64,000 nucleotides of DNA, taken from NCBI GenBank assembly GCA_020628645.1, contig JAHDES010000020.1, forward strand, positions 33,005-97,004. The letters are read 5' to 3'. The translations under genes were made by a program, and so were the position numbers. This document shows, piece after piece, positions 1 through 8,032 of this stretch. The notes under the pieces are model-generated. The model saw only the letters and a program-made list of their open reading frames with translations. It ran no database searches and was not told the origin of the DNA. Origin of the DNA: Saprospiraceae bacterium. GTDB lineage: Bacteria > Bacteroidota > Bacteroidia > Chitinophagales > Saprospiraceae. Position 1 is the stretch's first letter. Every line of letters starts with the position of its first letter.

Positions 1-1533
1 AAAATTAAAAGGAGCAGAATTAGCGATTTCAACATAATCTGTTCCTTCAAAATAAAGGACTTCATTAAGATTCAGACAATCTGAATTGCTGGCTTCCCAA
101 GTAGCAGCATTAATTGTAGCATGATTGGCATTCGTACTCAAATCATTAATTTGAGTAGCACCATTCCCTTCATTCATCTGCCAATAACCCAAAAGGTTGG
201 CATAATTGGGATGGCTATTATCAATATGGGTACAATGCCAATTTGCAATCGTTGAAGCATCTAAAACTGTATCCCAAATACGAACTTCTGCAATATTTCC
301 TTCAAAATCATAATTACCAAACACATCATTTCCCAAACGAATGGGAGAACCATTTAAATCTCCAATTGTAGCAATAGAAGCAGCCGTAACAAAATTCCCA
401 TCTTCATACATACGCATGTCTCCATCTCGATCAAAAGTAACCGTTAAGGTATGCCATTGATTATCATTAATGGGGTTAATTCCATCTAAATCTACCCGAT
501 TAATTCCATCGCCAATATTGACTTTCCATTGTGGCCCAGATGGATATTTCATAGAAAAAACAACACCTTTATTTAAACCAGAATTCCAATCTTTATTACC
601 TATAATAGCGACATCTGCTCCTTGAGTGGTACGAATTCGACATTCAATCGTAAAATCTTGAGTAGCTCCAAAATCGAATAATCCATTATTGGGTAACTCA
701 ATGAAGTCATTATCTCCATCAAAACGTAATTGGGTGGTCGTAGCAAGGCAATTTCCATTTAAGGGTTGTAGTCTACAAGATTTTTCAATTTCTTGATTGG
801 GAATCTTATCTCCACTTGCAATAAAAAAGATGCGTTGTTCTCCTAGCGAATTCCCCCCATGTACTGTCCCATTTCCTCCATGATCGGTAGAAATTAGAAT
901 GAGCCAGTCTTCATTGGTATAATTAGGACGATTTTGTAGCGCCGTCATTACTGTTCCGATAAAATTGTCTGTTGTTTCAATTACGTTAAGATAAGTAGTA
1001 TTTGAAGGAGTAAATCCACTACTGTGTCCCACGCCATCGCAATCATCAAAGTGTAAAAACAAAACATCAGGATCATTATTTGCCAAATAATTGATGGCTT
1101 CTGTAGCTACATCATTATCAGTATTCACATTAAGTGAAAAATCTGCGTCTCCATTCAGGATTAAATCATTAATAGGATGCCAATGAGCGATAGACGCCGT
1201 ATTTAAATTCGCATTGTGTTCTTCTACTCTTTGGATAAAATGTGGAAAATTATCATAGTTACTACCTGCAAATGTATTATCTATGACTCCATGTTTTCCT
1301 GACCAAACACCTGTCAACATCGCTGACCAACCAGGACCACTACTTGTTACTTCTGTATTAAGCGCATCAAAACTAAACGTACCATTTGCCATAAGTACAT
1401 CTATATTTGGGGTATTGGCTTCCTCCAATGCATCTGAACGACAGCCATCAATTCCAATGATTAAAACTTTGGGAATTTGTGCAAATAGAAAGGTTGAGAA
1501 GAGTAATAAAAAAGTGGTGATAGAAAAACGCAT
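1..1533 (-). CDS. Type I phosphodiesterase/alkaline-phosphatase-like protein with LamG domains (partial, C-terminus off the window)
   Basis: An open frame of 511 codons starts at the ATG at 1533 and is still open at base 1. The first 18 or so residues form a signal peptide (MRFSITTFLLLFSTFLFAQ). It is followed by the alkaline-phosphatase superfamily core: KVLIIGIDGCRSDA (first metal Asp), EVTSSGPGWSAMLTG with Thr63 in the nucleophile position, LHFDDCDGVGHSSGF, and STDHGGNG (Asp217-His218). From about residue 265 there is a concanavalin-like LamG domain (LRFDGDNDFIELPNNGLFD ... DTVLDAS), and a second one begins near residue 490 (LYFEGTDYVEIANSAPF). It is presumably exported and cleaves a phosphodiester or phosphomonoester, with the LamG modules binding glycans. 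A type IX C-terminal signal may lie outside the window. Confidence 0.85.
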   Translation of the reverse strand, partial: MRFSITTFLLLFSTFLFAQIPKVLIIGIDGCRSDALEEANTPNIDVLMANGTFSFDALNTEVTSSGPGWSAMLTGVWSGKHGVIDNTFAGSNYDNFPHFIQRVEEHNANLNTASIAHWHPINDLILNGDADFSLNVNTDNDVATEAINYLANNDPDVLFLHFDDCDGVGHSSGFTPSNTTYLNVIETTDNFIGTVMTALQNRPNYTNEDWLILISTDHGGNGTVHGGNSLGEQRIFFIASGDKIPNQEIEKSCRLQPLNGNCLATTTQLRFDGDNDFIELPNNGLFDFGATQDFTIECRIRTTQGADVAIIGNKDWNSGLNKGVVFSMKYPSGPQWKVNIGDGINRVDLDGINPINDNQWHTLTVTFDRDGDMRMYEDGNFVTAASIATIGDLNGSPIRLGNDVFGNYDFEGNIAEVRIWDTVLDASTIANWHCTHIDNSHPNYANLLGYWQMNEGNGATQINDLSTNANHATINAATWEASNSDCLNLNEVLYFEGTDYVEIANSAPFNF

Positions 1534-1612
1534 GTGGTATTTGTTCAAGTTTTAATTTGTACAAATTAAGTTACGATTTTCTATTTAGTTATGTAAGGTT
1601 CAATGCTATTTT

Positions 1613-2224
1613 TTAACGAATATCACAATTAAACATTTGTTGCCCTTCAATAAAACCTTCTAGTTCATCGCCAATTTGTACAGGGCCGACACCTGAGGGT
1701 GTACCCGTATAGATTATATCGCCTTGTTGGAGTTTAAAAAATTGAGAAAGGTAGACGATCAAGGTATCAAAATCAAAAATAAGGTCTTTGGTATTACCTT
1801 TTTGAACGATGTCTCCGTTTTTAGTGAGATGAAAATCTATTGCTTTAGGATTAATGAGTTTATCCATATTCATAAATGGACTAATCACCGCCGATCCATC
1901 AAATCCTTTTGCAATCTCCCAAGGATGCCCTTTTTCTTTGCATTTTCGTTGTAAATCTCGTGCCGTAAAATCAATGCCTAGTGCGACTTGTTCATAATAT
2001 TTATGAGCAAATTCTTTTTGTACATGGCGACCATTTCGGCAAACTTTGAGGACAATTTCTACCTCATAATGCAAATCTTGAGAGAATTCAGGATAATAAA
2101 AAGGCTTATTATTCACCAGCAATGCCGAAGGCGGCTTCATAAAAACGAGCGGCTGCTTCGGCACTGGATTATTCAATTCTTTAGCATGATCGACATAATT
2201 TCGACCGATACAAATGATTTTCAT
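1613..2224 (-). CDS. Fumarylacetoacetate hydrolase family protein
   Basis: The 203-residue protein is the compact, single-domain FAH fold typical of YcgM/FAHD1-type acylpyruvate hydrolases or oxaloacetate tautomerases. The N-terminal MKIICIGRNYVDHAKELNN, the metal-binding acidic set HYEVEIVL and GIDFTARDLQ, and the C-terminal IYTGTPSGVGPVQIGD are all present. The family acts on C-C bonds or keto-enol forms of acylpyruvates in the cytoplasm. It lies 69 bp downstream of trpS on the same strand, with an imperfect tandem repeat in the gap, so co-transcription is possible but not shown. The substrate cannot be read from the sequence. Confidence 0.9.
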   Translation of the reverse strand: MKIICIGRNYVDHAKELNNPVPKQPLVFMKPPSALLVNNKPFYYPEFSQDLHYEVEIVLKVCRNGRHVQKEFAHKYYEQVALGIDFTARDLQRKCKEKGHPWEIAKGFDGSAVISPFMNMDKLINPKAIDFHLTKNGDIVQKGNTKDLIFDFDTLIVYLSQFFKLQQGDIIYTGTPSGVGPVQIGDELEGFIEGQQMFNCDIR

Positions 2225-2238
2225 AAATAGGATGCTTA

Positions 2239-2273
2239 AAGTGCAAGCGCAAGTGTCAAGTACAAGCGCAAAG
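2239..2273. repeat. Short imperfect direct repeat between trpS and the FAH gene
   Basis: Two copies of AAGTrCAAGCGCAA(A)G at 2239-2253 and 2258-2273 are separated by TGTC. The same CAAGCGCAAG word occurs in the terminator stem after the MscS gene (about 19477-19486). No function can be assigned. Confidence 0.5.
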
Positions 2274-2293
2274 GATATATCTAGAAGTTTTCG

Positions 2294-3295
2294 TCAGAAA
2301 CGTACATTGCTTAAACCACAAAGCTCTTTCACTTCTTTGACGGTTTGTTGAGCGCGTTTACGAATCTCATAAGAGGATGCTTTAATCTGATTTTTTACTT
2401 CTTTTTTATTCGCTTGAAGCTCGGCTTTATTCGCTTTAAACGTTGCACTTAATTCTACTAAAGCATCTGCCACAGCTGTTTTTAAGTCCACATATTTTAA
2501 GCCCCCACTTGTATAATCAGCCATTAAACTCTCGTGTGCTTCTGTTTTATTACAAGCTTTTAAAAAGGTAAACAGATTTTCTATGCCTGGGCTCATCGTG
2601 CCTGCTGGCGTATCGCCCGTATCTGTAACGGCAGATTTGATTTGTTTACGAATACGTGCCTCATCCGCAAATACACTGATGTAATGCTTCTCTCCTGCGC
2701 TTTTACTCATTTTTCGAGTAGGATCGGCTGTAGAAAGAATCTTTGGTGTTTCTGTAAAAAGGGTTTCTGGCAAGACAAAATATTCTTTACCCACTTGATT
2801 ATTAAAGCGTTGTGCAATATTTCGAGACAACTCTAAGTGTTGTTCTTGATCTTTACCCACTGGTACATAATCGGCTTTATAAATCAAAATATCTGCCGCT
2901 TGTAAAACAGGATAGTCATACAATCCAACCGAGATAAACCCTTCATCTCCTTCTTTACTTTGCGAGCTTTTATCCTTAAACTGCGTCATTCTAGATACTT
3001 GTCCAAAAGAAGCAAAGCAATTGAATATCCAACCCAGCTCCGTATGTTCTGGAACAAGCGATTGAATAAATAAATTCTCTGCTTTTACACCTACCGCTAA
3101 AAGATTGAAAATTAACTCCCAAGTATTTTCTCGTAATTTCTTCGGGTTGTAAGGCATGGTCATCGCATGATAATCTACTACGCCATAAACGCAGTTGTAA
3201 TTCTCCTGCAAGCGAACCCAGTTTTCTACTGCACCAAAGTAATTGCCAAAGTGCATATAACCAGTCGGTTGAATACAAGAAAGTACTTTTTTCAT
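2294..3295 (-). CDS. trpS: Tryptophanyl-tRNA synthetase
   Basis: The 333-residue length is normal for bacterial TrpRS. The class I signature appears as PTGYMHFGNYFGAV (residues 10-23, HIGH equivalent HFGN) and the second signature as RKMSKSAGEK near residue 195. The internal VPVGKDQEQHLELSRNIA segment is the characteristic TrpRS tRNA/AMP region. It charges tRNA-Trp in the cytoplasm. The start ATG gives MKKVLSCIQPTG, directly at the expected N-terminus. It stands in a minus-strand run with ordinary housekeeping genes. Confidence 0.97.
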   Translation of the reverse strand: MKKVLSCIQPTGYMHFGNYFGAVENWVRLQENYNCVYGVVDYHAMTMPYNPKKLRENTWELIFNLLAVGVKAENLFIQSLVPEHTELGWIFNCFASFGQVSRMTQFKDKSSQSKEGDEGFISVGLYDYPVLQAADILIYKADYVPVGKDQEQHLELSRNIAQRFNNQVGKEYFVLPETLFTETPKILSTADPTRKMSKSAGEKHYISVFADEARIRKQIKSAVTDTGDTPAGTMSPGIENLFTFLKACNKTEAHESLMADYTSGGLKYVDLKTAVADALVELSATFKANKAELQANKKEVKNQIKASSYEIRKRAQQTVKEVKELCGLSNVRF

Positions 3296-3332
3296 TTTTT
3301 TATTCGATTTATACTATAAATAGGTTGATGGT

Positions 3333-4268
3333 TTAAATTCCTTTATGCATTAATGCAGGTCGTTGGGTGATTTCATGATAACAAATTCGATTGGTATCGA
3401 AATAATGAAGCACCATACTTTTTCGTGTTTTATTATTGTTCAAATGCGGTTCTCCTCCGTGTAAGAGATTAGCATGCCAAATCAATAAATCTCCTTTTTT
3501 CGCTGTAAATACTTGTTTTTGAATGTTTTGAGCTTCCACTTTTTCTGCAATCATTTTTTCATAAGCTTTATAGCCTTTATTCCCCAGAAAAAATAATGTT
3601 CCTTTGTTATCATAATCTTTATTCATATAATAAGGCAGTTGATGACTTTTTGGGAAATAATGAAGGGGGCCATTATCCAAATCAATATCCTCCAAAGCTA
3701 ACCATACACCAAGTAATCCACCTAGAGGAAAAGTAGTCATGTGTATACTATCTGAATGTGTTTTTTGCTGACTTCCTTTTAAGAAATTGATACTTTGAAA
3801 AAGTTGCGCTTTTCCTTTTATCAAAATACTGAGTAGATCATTCAATGATTTATCTTCCCATAAATTTTGTAGAAAATTAGATTGATGAATGGCAAACATT
3901 AGTCGATCACCATTTTTAAATCCTAATTTTCCTGATTGAACTAAGGAATCAATTTCTTGATTAATCCTATCAACGATGGAATGATTTAGATAGTTCCTAA
4001 TAATAGCATATCCATTCGTTTCAAATTGTTGTACACTTTCTTGAGAAGCTTGATCTAATTTATTGAAAAGATCAATAGTATTAAGGTCTGCTATTTTATG
4101 ATTAGAAAAAAAAGATTGTTCATCCAATCCTTCAAAATCTGCACTAGAAACAGGAGAGAAATAGTATTTATTTAAACCCAGTTTTTGGTATAAATTCCTA
4201 TTGTGTTGTAATTGCTTTTTTTGAAAAAGATTGTACAACATGTAGGTCAATTTCAATCGACGGAGCAT
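3333..4268 (-). CDS. Phytanoyl-CoA dioxygenase (PhyH) family protein
   Basis: The 311-residue protein carries the Fe(II)/2-oxoglutarate dioxygenase facial triad: KTHSDS gives His171-x-Asp173, and LIWHANLLHGGEPH gives the distal His270, followed by Arg282 (TRKSM) in the position that binds 2-oxoglutarate. The core segment YAIIRNYLNHSIVD is typical of the PhyH family. The first 40 residues (MLRRLKLTYMLYNLFQKKQ) are basic and amphipathic and not part of the fold. It lies 10 bp from ridA. The family hydroxylates small molecules or lipids; the substrate is unknown. Confidence 0.85.
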   Translation of the reverse strand: MLRRLKLTYMLYNLFQKKQLQHNRNLYQKLGLNKYYFSPVSSADFEGLDEQSFFSNHKIADLNTIDLFNKLDQASQESVQQFETNGYAIIRNYLNHSIVDRINQEIDSLVQSGKLGFKNGDRLMFAIHQSNFLQNLWEDKSLNDLLSILIKGKAQLFQSINFLKGSQQKTHSDSIHMTTFPLGGLLGVWLALEDIDLDNGPLHYFPKSHQLPYYMNKDYDNKGTLFFLGNKGYKAYEKMIAEKVEAQNIQKQVFTAKKGDLLIWHANLLHGGEPHLNNNKTRKSMVLHYFDTNRICYHEITQRPALMHKGI

Positions 4269-4278
4269 AGTCTATACA

Positions 4279-4662
4279 TTAGGCTTTTCCAGCGATTAAA
4301 GAAATTTCAATATTTACGTATTTGGGTAAGTTTACCACTTCTACTAATTCTCTTGCAGGAGCTGTATCATCATTAAAATAGGTGGCATAAACGGCATTAA
4401 TACGGCTATACATTCCCATATCAGCTACAAAAACCGAGCATTTAATCACATCCTCAAAGGTCATTTCAGCTTCTGTCAAAATAGCTTGAAGGTTTTTCAT
4501 GACTTGATGTGTTTCTGCTTCGATGGATTCATTGACAATATTACCCGTAGGAGGATCAATGGCTATTTGTCCTGAAACGAAGAGTGTACCATTAAATAAG
4601 ATGGCTTGATTGTAGGGGCCTACAGGAGCAGGCGCGTGTTTTGTTTCGATGATTTTTTTCAT
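4279..4662 (-). CDS. ridA: RidA family enamine/imine deaminase
   Basis: The 127-residue protein matches RidA (YjgF/YER057c/UK114) along its length, with APAPVGPYNQAI at the N-terminus, VSGQIAIDP, and the catalytic Arg in PARELVEVVNLPK. RidA hydrolyses reactive 2-aminoacrylate formed by PLP enzymes, in the cytosol. A dispersed palindromic element sits about 15-45 bp upstream of its start (see 4677-4707), so its 5' leader includes that repeat. It precedes the PhyH gene closely on the same strand. Confidence 0.95.
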   Translation of the reverse strand: MKKIIETKHAPAPVGPYNQAILFNGTLFVSGQIAIDPPTGNIVNESIEAETHQVMKNLQAILTEAEMTFEDVIKCSVFVADMGMYSRINAVYATYFNDDTAPARELVEVVNLPKYVNIEISLIAGKA

Positions 4663-4676
4663 ATGTTTGAATTATT

Positions 4677-4707
4677 ATCGGGAGCCGACTTGAAGTCGTC
4701 TTACGAC
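4677..4707 (-). repeat. Dispersed palindrome P1 (CGACTTGAAGTCG core)
   Basis: The perfect core palindrome CGACTT-G-AAGTCG lies at 4686-4698. Reading on the minus strand it has the arrangement CGTAAGACGACTT...GTCGGCTC..CGATAATAA, followed by the ridA start. A near copy lies before the Crp gene (48466-48505), and a more divergent one before pssA (26838-26878), in the same orientation relative to the gene. Confidence 0.7.
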
Positions 4708-4722
4708 TAATTGAAAACACAA

Positions 4723-4756
4723 AAAGCCCCACATCTCAAAATAGAAATGGAGCTTT
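4723..4756 (-). terminator. Rho-independent terminator of rpmF
   Basis: On the minus strand, AAAGCTCCAT pairs imperfectly (one G-U, one bulge) with ATGTGGGGCTTT across a short loop and is followed by TTTTGTGTTTTC. It lies 33 bases past the rpmF stop. Confidence 0.7.
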
Positions 4757-4789
4757 AAGTTATTATTTTGAGTACCTGTATAGGTAAAA

Positions 4790-4987
4790 CTAGTCTTCTA
4801 GTTCTTCGTCTCCTTTGATTAACACACGACCACGGTAATATAAATCACCATCTACCTCATAGGTACGGTGTAATAAGTGCTTTTCACCTGTTGTTTTACA
4901 AGTAGCTACTTGAGGAATGGCCGCTTTCTTATGCGTTCTACGTTTGCGTTTACGCTGCTTGGAGATTCTACTTTTAGGATGTGCCAT
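4790..4987 (-). CDS. rpmF: 50S ribosomal protein L32
   Basis: The 65-residue basic protein starts MAHPKSRISKQRKRKRR, the L32 N-terminal signature, and continues with a KTTGEKHLLHR segment. It is a structural component of the large subunit. The sequence shows only one Cys (VATC), so it is the zinc-free form. It follows the YceD gene at a 50 bp distance, the arrangement conserved in most bacteria. A terminator follows it. Confidence 0.96.
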   Translation of the reverse strand: MAHPKSRISKQRKRKRRTHKKAAIPQVATCKTTGEKHLLHRTYEVDGDLYYRGRVLIKGDEELED

Positions 4988-5037
4988 TTTAATCTATTTA
5001 AAAAAAGAAACTGAAAATACAGTTTACTTTTTTGTTA

Positions 5038-5577
5038 TTAATTATTTTTCTTTAAATCTTTCAGTGCATCCCAAATGGGATTGGTATCGTTTGGTGTTTC
5101 AGTTGATTTAGGATTCAAATATTTTAGCATTTCTTCATTGCAAGGTGCATTATCATCTTCTTCGCAAGCATAAGTTTTAATGAGAGGCAAAGACAAATTG
5201 ATAAAATCATAGATGTATTTGGCTACATTTAAACTACTCTCTGTCAAGTTAATATACACAATATCGGCATCTTCGCTGGCTTCTTCTGCAAATTTCACCA
5301 ACAATTGATGAGTAGCATCAATGGGTAAATTAATTTTTTCTAAGCAACGATCACAGTCGGTCTTTACCGTACCATTAATATCAAATACTAAAACAAGCAT
5401 ATCAGATCGTTTATCTAAGTCCATTTGAACTTGAAAATCCCCTTCTTTAATAAGAGAAGCCTCAAATTGCTCAAAGAAAAAACGATCAACCTGAAAATCA
5501 AACTGATGGACACCTAATTTTAATCCTCGAATTGGAATTGAAAATTGCTGTAAAGCATCCATAATTGGTCTTTTCAA
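5038..5577 (-). CDS. YceD/DUF177 family protein
   Basis: The 179-residue protein has the DUF177 core with the paired cysteines CDRCLEKI in the middle and CEEDDNAPCNE later, a zinc-binding-like arrangement. Gene order YceD-rpmF is the classic context. The family is linked to 23S rRNA processing or accumulation in plants and E. coli, and that role is inferred here from family and context only. The C-terminus is acidic and then lysine-rich (ALKDLKKNN). The start MKRPIMDALQQF may alternatively be the second Met. Confidence 0.88.
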   Translation of the reverse strand: MKRPIMDALQQFSIPIRGLKLGVHQFDFQVDRFFFEQFEASLIKEGDFQVQMDLDKRSDMLVLVFDINGTVKTDCDRCLEKINLPIDATHQLLVKFAEEASEDADIVYINLTESSLNVAKYIYDFINLSLPLIKTYACEEDDNAPCNEEMLKYLNPKSTETPNDTNPIWDALKDLKKNN

Positions 5578-5639
5578 AAATTGCGGGGCAAAGATACTAT
5601 TTTTATTGGCAAAATGAAACTTCTTTTCATTAATTCCTT

Positions 5640-7238
5640 CTATGAGGTAGTTCTTATATTTGGAATTCTTAACCCAAAGTCATTGGGGCATTGATAGCGC
5701 TTGATAAAGGCTTGATTTTCAAGAACACTAAAATCAAAATCGAGTATTTCGTCGAGATGATGCGTTGGATAATTCGCTAATATATATGTTAGGGTTTCAG
5801 GATGAATAGCATCTCCAAAAATGCTAAAGAATAACATATTTTCGTCATCATCACTCAATTCTTCTTGTTGTAATAAATAAACTACTTCAGGTATCACCTC
5901 ACTCATCATTGTACCAATAGAGGGTACATAGCATATTGCCACGCCTTCTTGTTCTTTCCATTCTTCCTCTTGCCATTTTTCTTGATTCTTAGAAGAAGAA
6001 CTTTTATTAGTAGGAGACTGCTTATTATTATATTCCATGAAAGCTTCAAGTGCTTTGCTGGCTTGGTAATTATTTTTTGTACAGATAAATGGTTTACCAA
6101 AAAATTCGATGAAAAGTTGATACATTTCTTTGTTGGAAGAATAAATCTTCTGTTGTATCTCCTCCTCATATAAAAAGAAGGGGGTGCTCATGTAGTCTTG
6201 TTTCACTTCCTCTAGCTGTTTTTGGGGTGGATCGGGATAAATCATGACACTGCCACTTACCCACCACTCCCCCATCCAAGGGATCAGGTGTGCTATTAAT
6301 AAATCACCTTTTTTTGTAGAAGAATCCAAAACAAAGGATTCTCTTATGATACGAAACTCTGTTTCCAATGAAGGATATTTGACATAATAATAGGTCTCAT
6401 CTTGTTTTAGATAGATAAACTGTCCCATTACTCTTTTTTCTGTATCTCGAAGGGATTGTTTTATTTTGTCTGAGGCATATACCACATCTGCCATCCACTC
6501 AGTCGTAGTGTAAGCACAAAAAGAAGATCGTTTTTTGTAGTAATAATCATCGACGATAGCATATGCATATTTACCAAAATCAATATTTGTGTCATTTCTT
6601 TCTAGTTGTTTTGTCATAAAATTGGTAATATCCGTTTCTATTTGAGGTGAAAATTCAAAGCCTAACAAATAAGAGAATTGAGCAAACCAACTTAACTTAC
6701 CTTTAACTTCAAAAAAATTGACATCATCTGCTATTTTAAAATATTCATCATAATACTCAGTTGTAGGTGCTTCATCAATGAGGGGTTCTAGCATGTTTTT
6801 GATAATTCCTCCTAATAACCAGATGTGCATATAATCAGGATTGTAGAAACTCTCCGTAGTTTTTGAAGCATGAAACCAAATGATGAAAGATAAATCTTCC
6901 ATATTGAGGTAGTCATATTCATATTGTGATAAATCATAGAAGGGTAATAGAAAGCCACATTCTTGTTTATTTCGTTGGATAAAAGCATTCCAAATTCCTA
7001 TTTCTGAGATAAAATCCTCAAAATAAGAGCTTATCATTAACGCCAAACTTTTATAATCTTGTATCGTGTAAGGAATTTGAGCGAGGAATATGGATTTATT
7101 CTTTTTTAGTACAGTAAGAATTTTATTGGCGAGACGAACATAATATTCATCATAGCTAGTATGTTGGTCATAAGGTTTTAACTCCAACCATTCAGGAATA
7201 AAAATTCGTTTTTTTTCAAGTTTTCTCTTCCGTGCCAT
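5640..7238 (-). CDS. Uncharacterised 532-residue protein
   Basis: I do not recognise this protein with confidence. It is soluble, rich in Tyr, Phe and acidic residues, with a basic N-terminus (MARKRKLEKKRIF), then an IPEWLELKPYDQHTSYDEYY segment that resembles the opening of DUF3843-type proteins of Bacteroidota, which I offer only as a lead. A Ser/Gln/Lys-rich low-complexity linker (NNKQSPTNKSSSSKNQEKW) divides a large N-terminal part from a C-terminal part of about 110 residues that ends in NDFGLRIPNIRTTS. There is no signal peptide or membrane segment. The neighbour at 7274 is divergent and only about 35 bp away, so they may share a promoter region. Confidence 0.75.
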   Translation of the reverse strand: MARKRKLEKKRIFIPEWLELKPYDQHTSYDEYYVRLANKILTVLKKNKSIFLAQIPYTIQDYKSLALMISSYFEDFISEIGIWNAFIQRNKQECGFLLPFYDLSQYEYDYLNMEDLSFIIWFHASKTTESFYNPDYMHIWLLGGIIKNMLEPLIDEAPTTEYYDEYFKIADDVNFFEVKGKLSWFAQFSYLLGFEFSPQIETDITNFMTKQLERNDTNIDFGKYAYAIVDDYYYKKRSSFCAYTTTEWMADVVYASDKIKQSLRDTEKRVMGQFIYLKQDETYYYVKYPSLETEFRIIRESFVLDSSTKKGDLLIAHLIPWMGEWWVSGSVMIYPDPPQKQLEEVKQDYMSTPFFLYEEEIQQKIYSSNKEMYQLFIEFFGKPFICTKNNYQASKALEAFMEYNNKQSPTNKSSSSKNQEKWQEEEWKEQEGVAICYVPSIGTMMSEVIPEVVYLLQQEELSDDDENMLFFSIFGDAIHPETLTYILANYPTHHLDEILDFDFSVLENQAFIKRYQCPNDFGLRIPNIRTTS

Positions 7239-7273
7239 TACGCTTTCTTTTAAAATTTGATATGTTTGTAATT

Positions 7274-8029
7274 ATGTCAAGATATCTACGTAAAAATAAA
7301 AAGACTCGACGAAAATCTAAACAAAAAATTAATCGTTTAGAGACCAATCTTTTTAATGAAGTATTTCTAGCTGGCGAGCCTGAAATTATTGATACCGTTT
7401 TTGGTCAGCTACTATTACACGAAATGGCAGATATCCAATCGATCAAGGATAAACGGCTTATTCCTCCTATTTTAATGCAAGGTGAACAAAGTAAGGATTT
7501 TTCACCTTTACAAGAATTGGATTTCTGGCAAAAATTAAATCAACAATTTCCGAATGAAGCTTTTATTCATGCTTCCATAGCTGATTGTTATGGGCAAATG
7601 GAAGAGGAAAAAATGTATGCAGACAAAATAAAAGATAACTATACAATTTATAAAGGAACGCCTGCTGTAGATTTAACTTATGCTCGGCATCTATATTATC
7701 AAAATGCTCCTCATTTATTGGAAAATTTATTTAGCAAATCAGATAATCTCCATGAGATTTATCCAAATCGCAACTATTTCACAAAATATGAACTAGAAGA
7801 ATTTTCCAAACTGAAAGTAGAATATTATCTATCCCAACAACAGATTGATAATGCTGAAAAGCATGCTATTATCCTAAAACAACTCAATAGTAGATATGCT
7901 TTAGGCGCAGCCCATCTCATCAAAATAACTCGACAGCCATGGAGAAGATGGGTAGTAAGAGGCATCTTTCTACTACTGCTAGGTTTACTTATTTGGGGTA
8001 TTATCTCTTTTTTTAGATGGTTGTTTTAG
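7274..8029 (+). CDS. Uncharacterised protein with C-terminal membrane anchor
   Basis: The product is 251 residues from the ATG at 7274 (MSRYLRKNKKTRRKSKQ); an in-frame ATG at 7262 adds MFVI, and a GTG at 7232 would overlap the opposite gene, so 7274 or 7262 is preferred. The N-terminus is strongly basic, the body is helical and looks like degenerate TPR-type helices (FWQKLNQQFPNEAFIHASIADC), and the C-terminus holds one membrane helix (GIFLLLLGLLIWGIISFF), so it is probably tail-anchored with the body in the cytoplasm. It is divergent from the unknown gene at 5640-7238. No function is proposed. Confidence 0.75.
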   Translation: MSRYLRKNKKTRRKSKQKINRLETNLFNEVFLAGEPEIIDTVFGQLLLHEMADIQSIKDKRLIPPILMQGEQSKDFSPLQELDFWQKLNQQFPNEAFIHASIADCYGQMEEEKMYADKIKDNYTIYKGTPAVDLTYARHLYYQNAPHLLENLFSKSDNLHEIYPNRNYFTKYELEEFSKLKVEYYLSQQQIDNAEKHAIILKQLNSRYALGAAHLIKITRQPWRRWVVRGIFLLLLGLLIWGIISFFRWLF

Positions 8030-8032
8030 CTA

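Noticed and set aside
1283..1555. Open frame of 90 codons on the plus strand
   Set aside because: It is antisense to the signal peptide and nucleophile region of the partial phosphodiesterase, whose minus-strand motifs are unambiguous.
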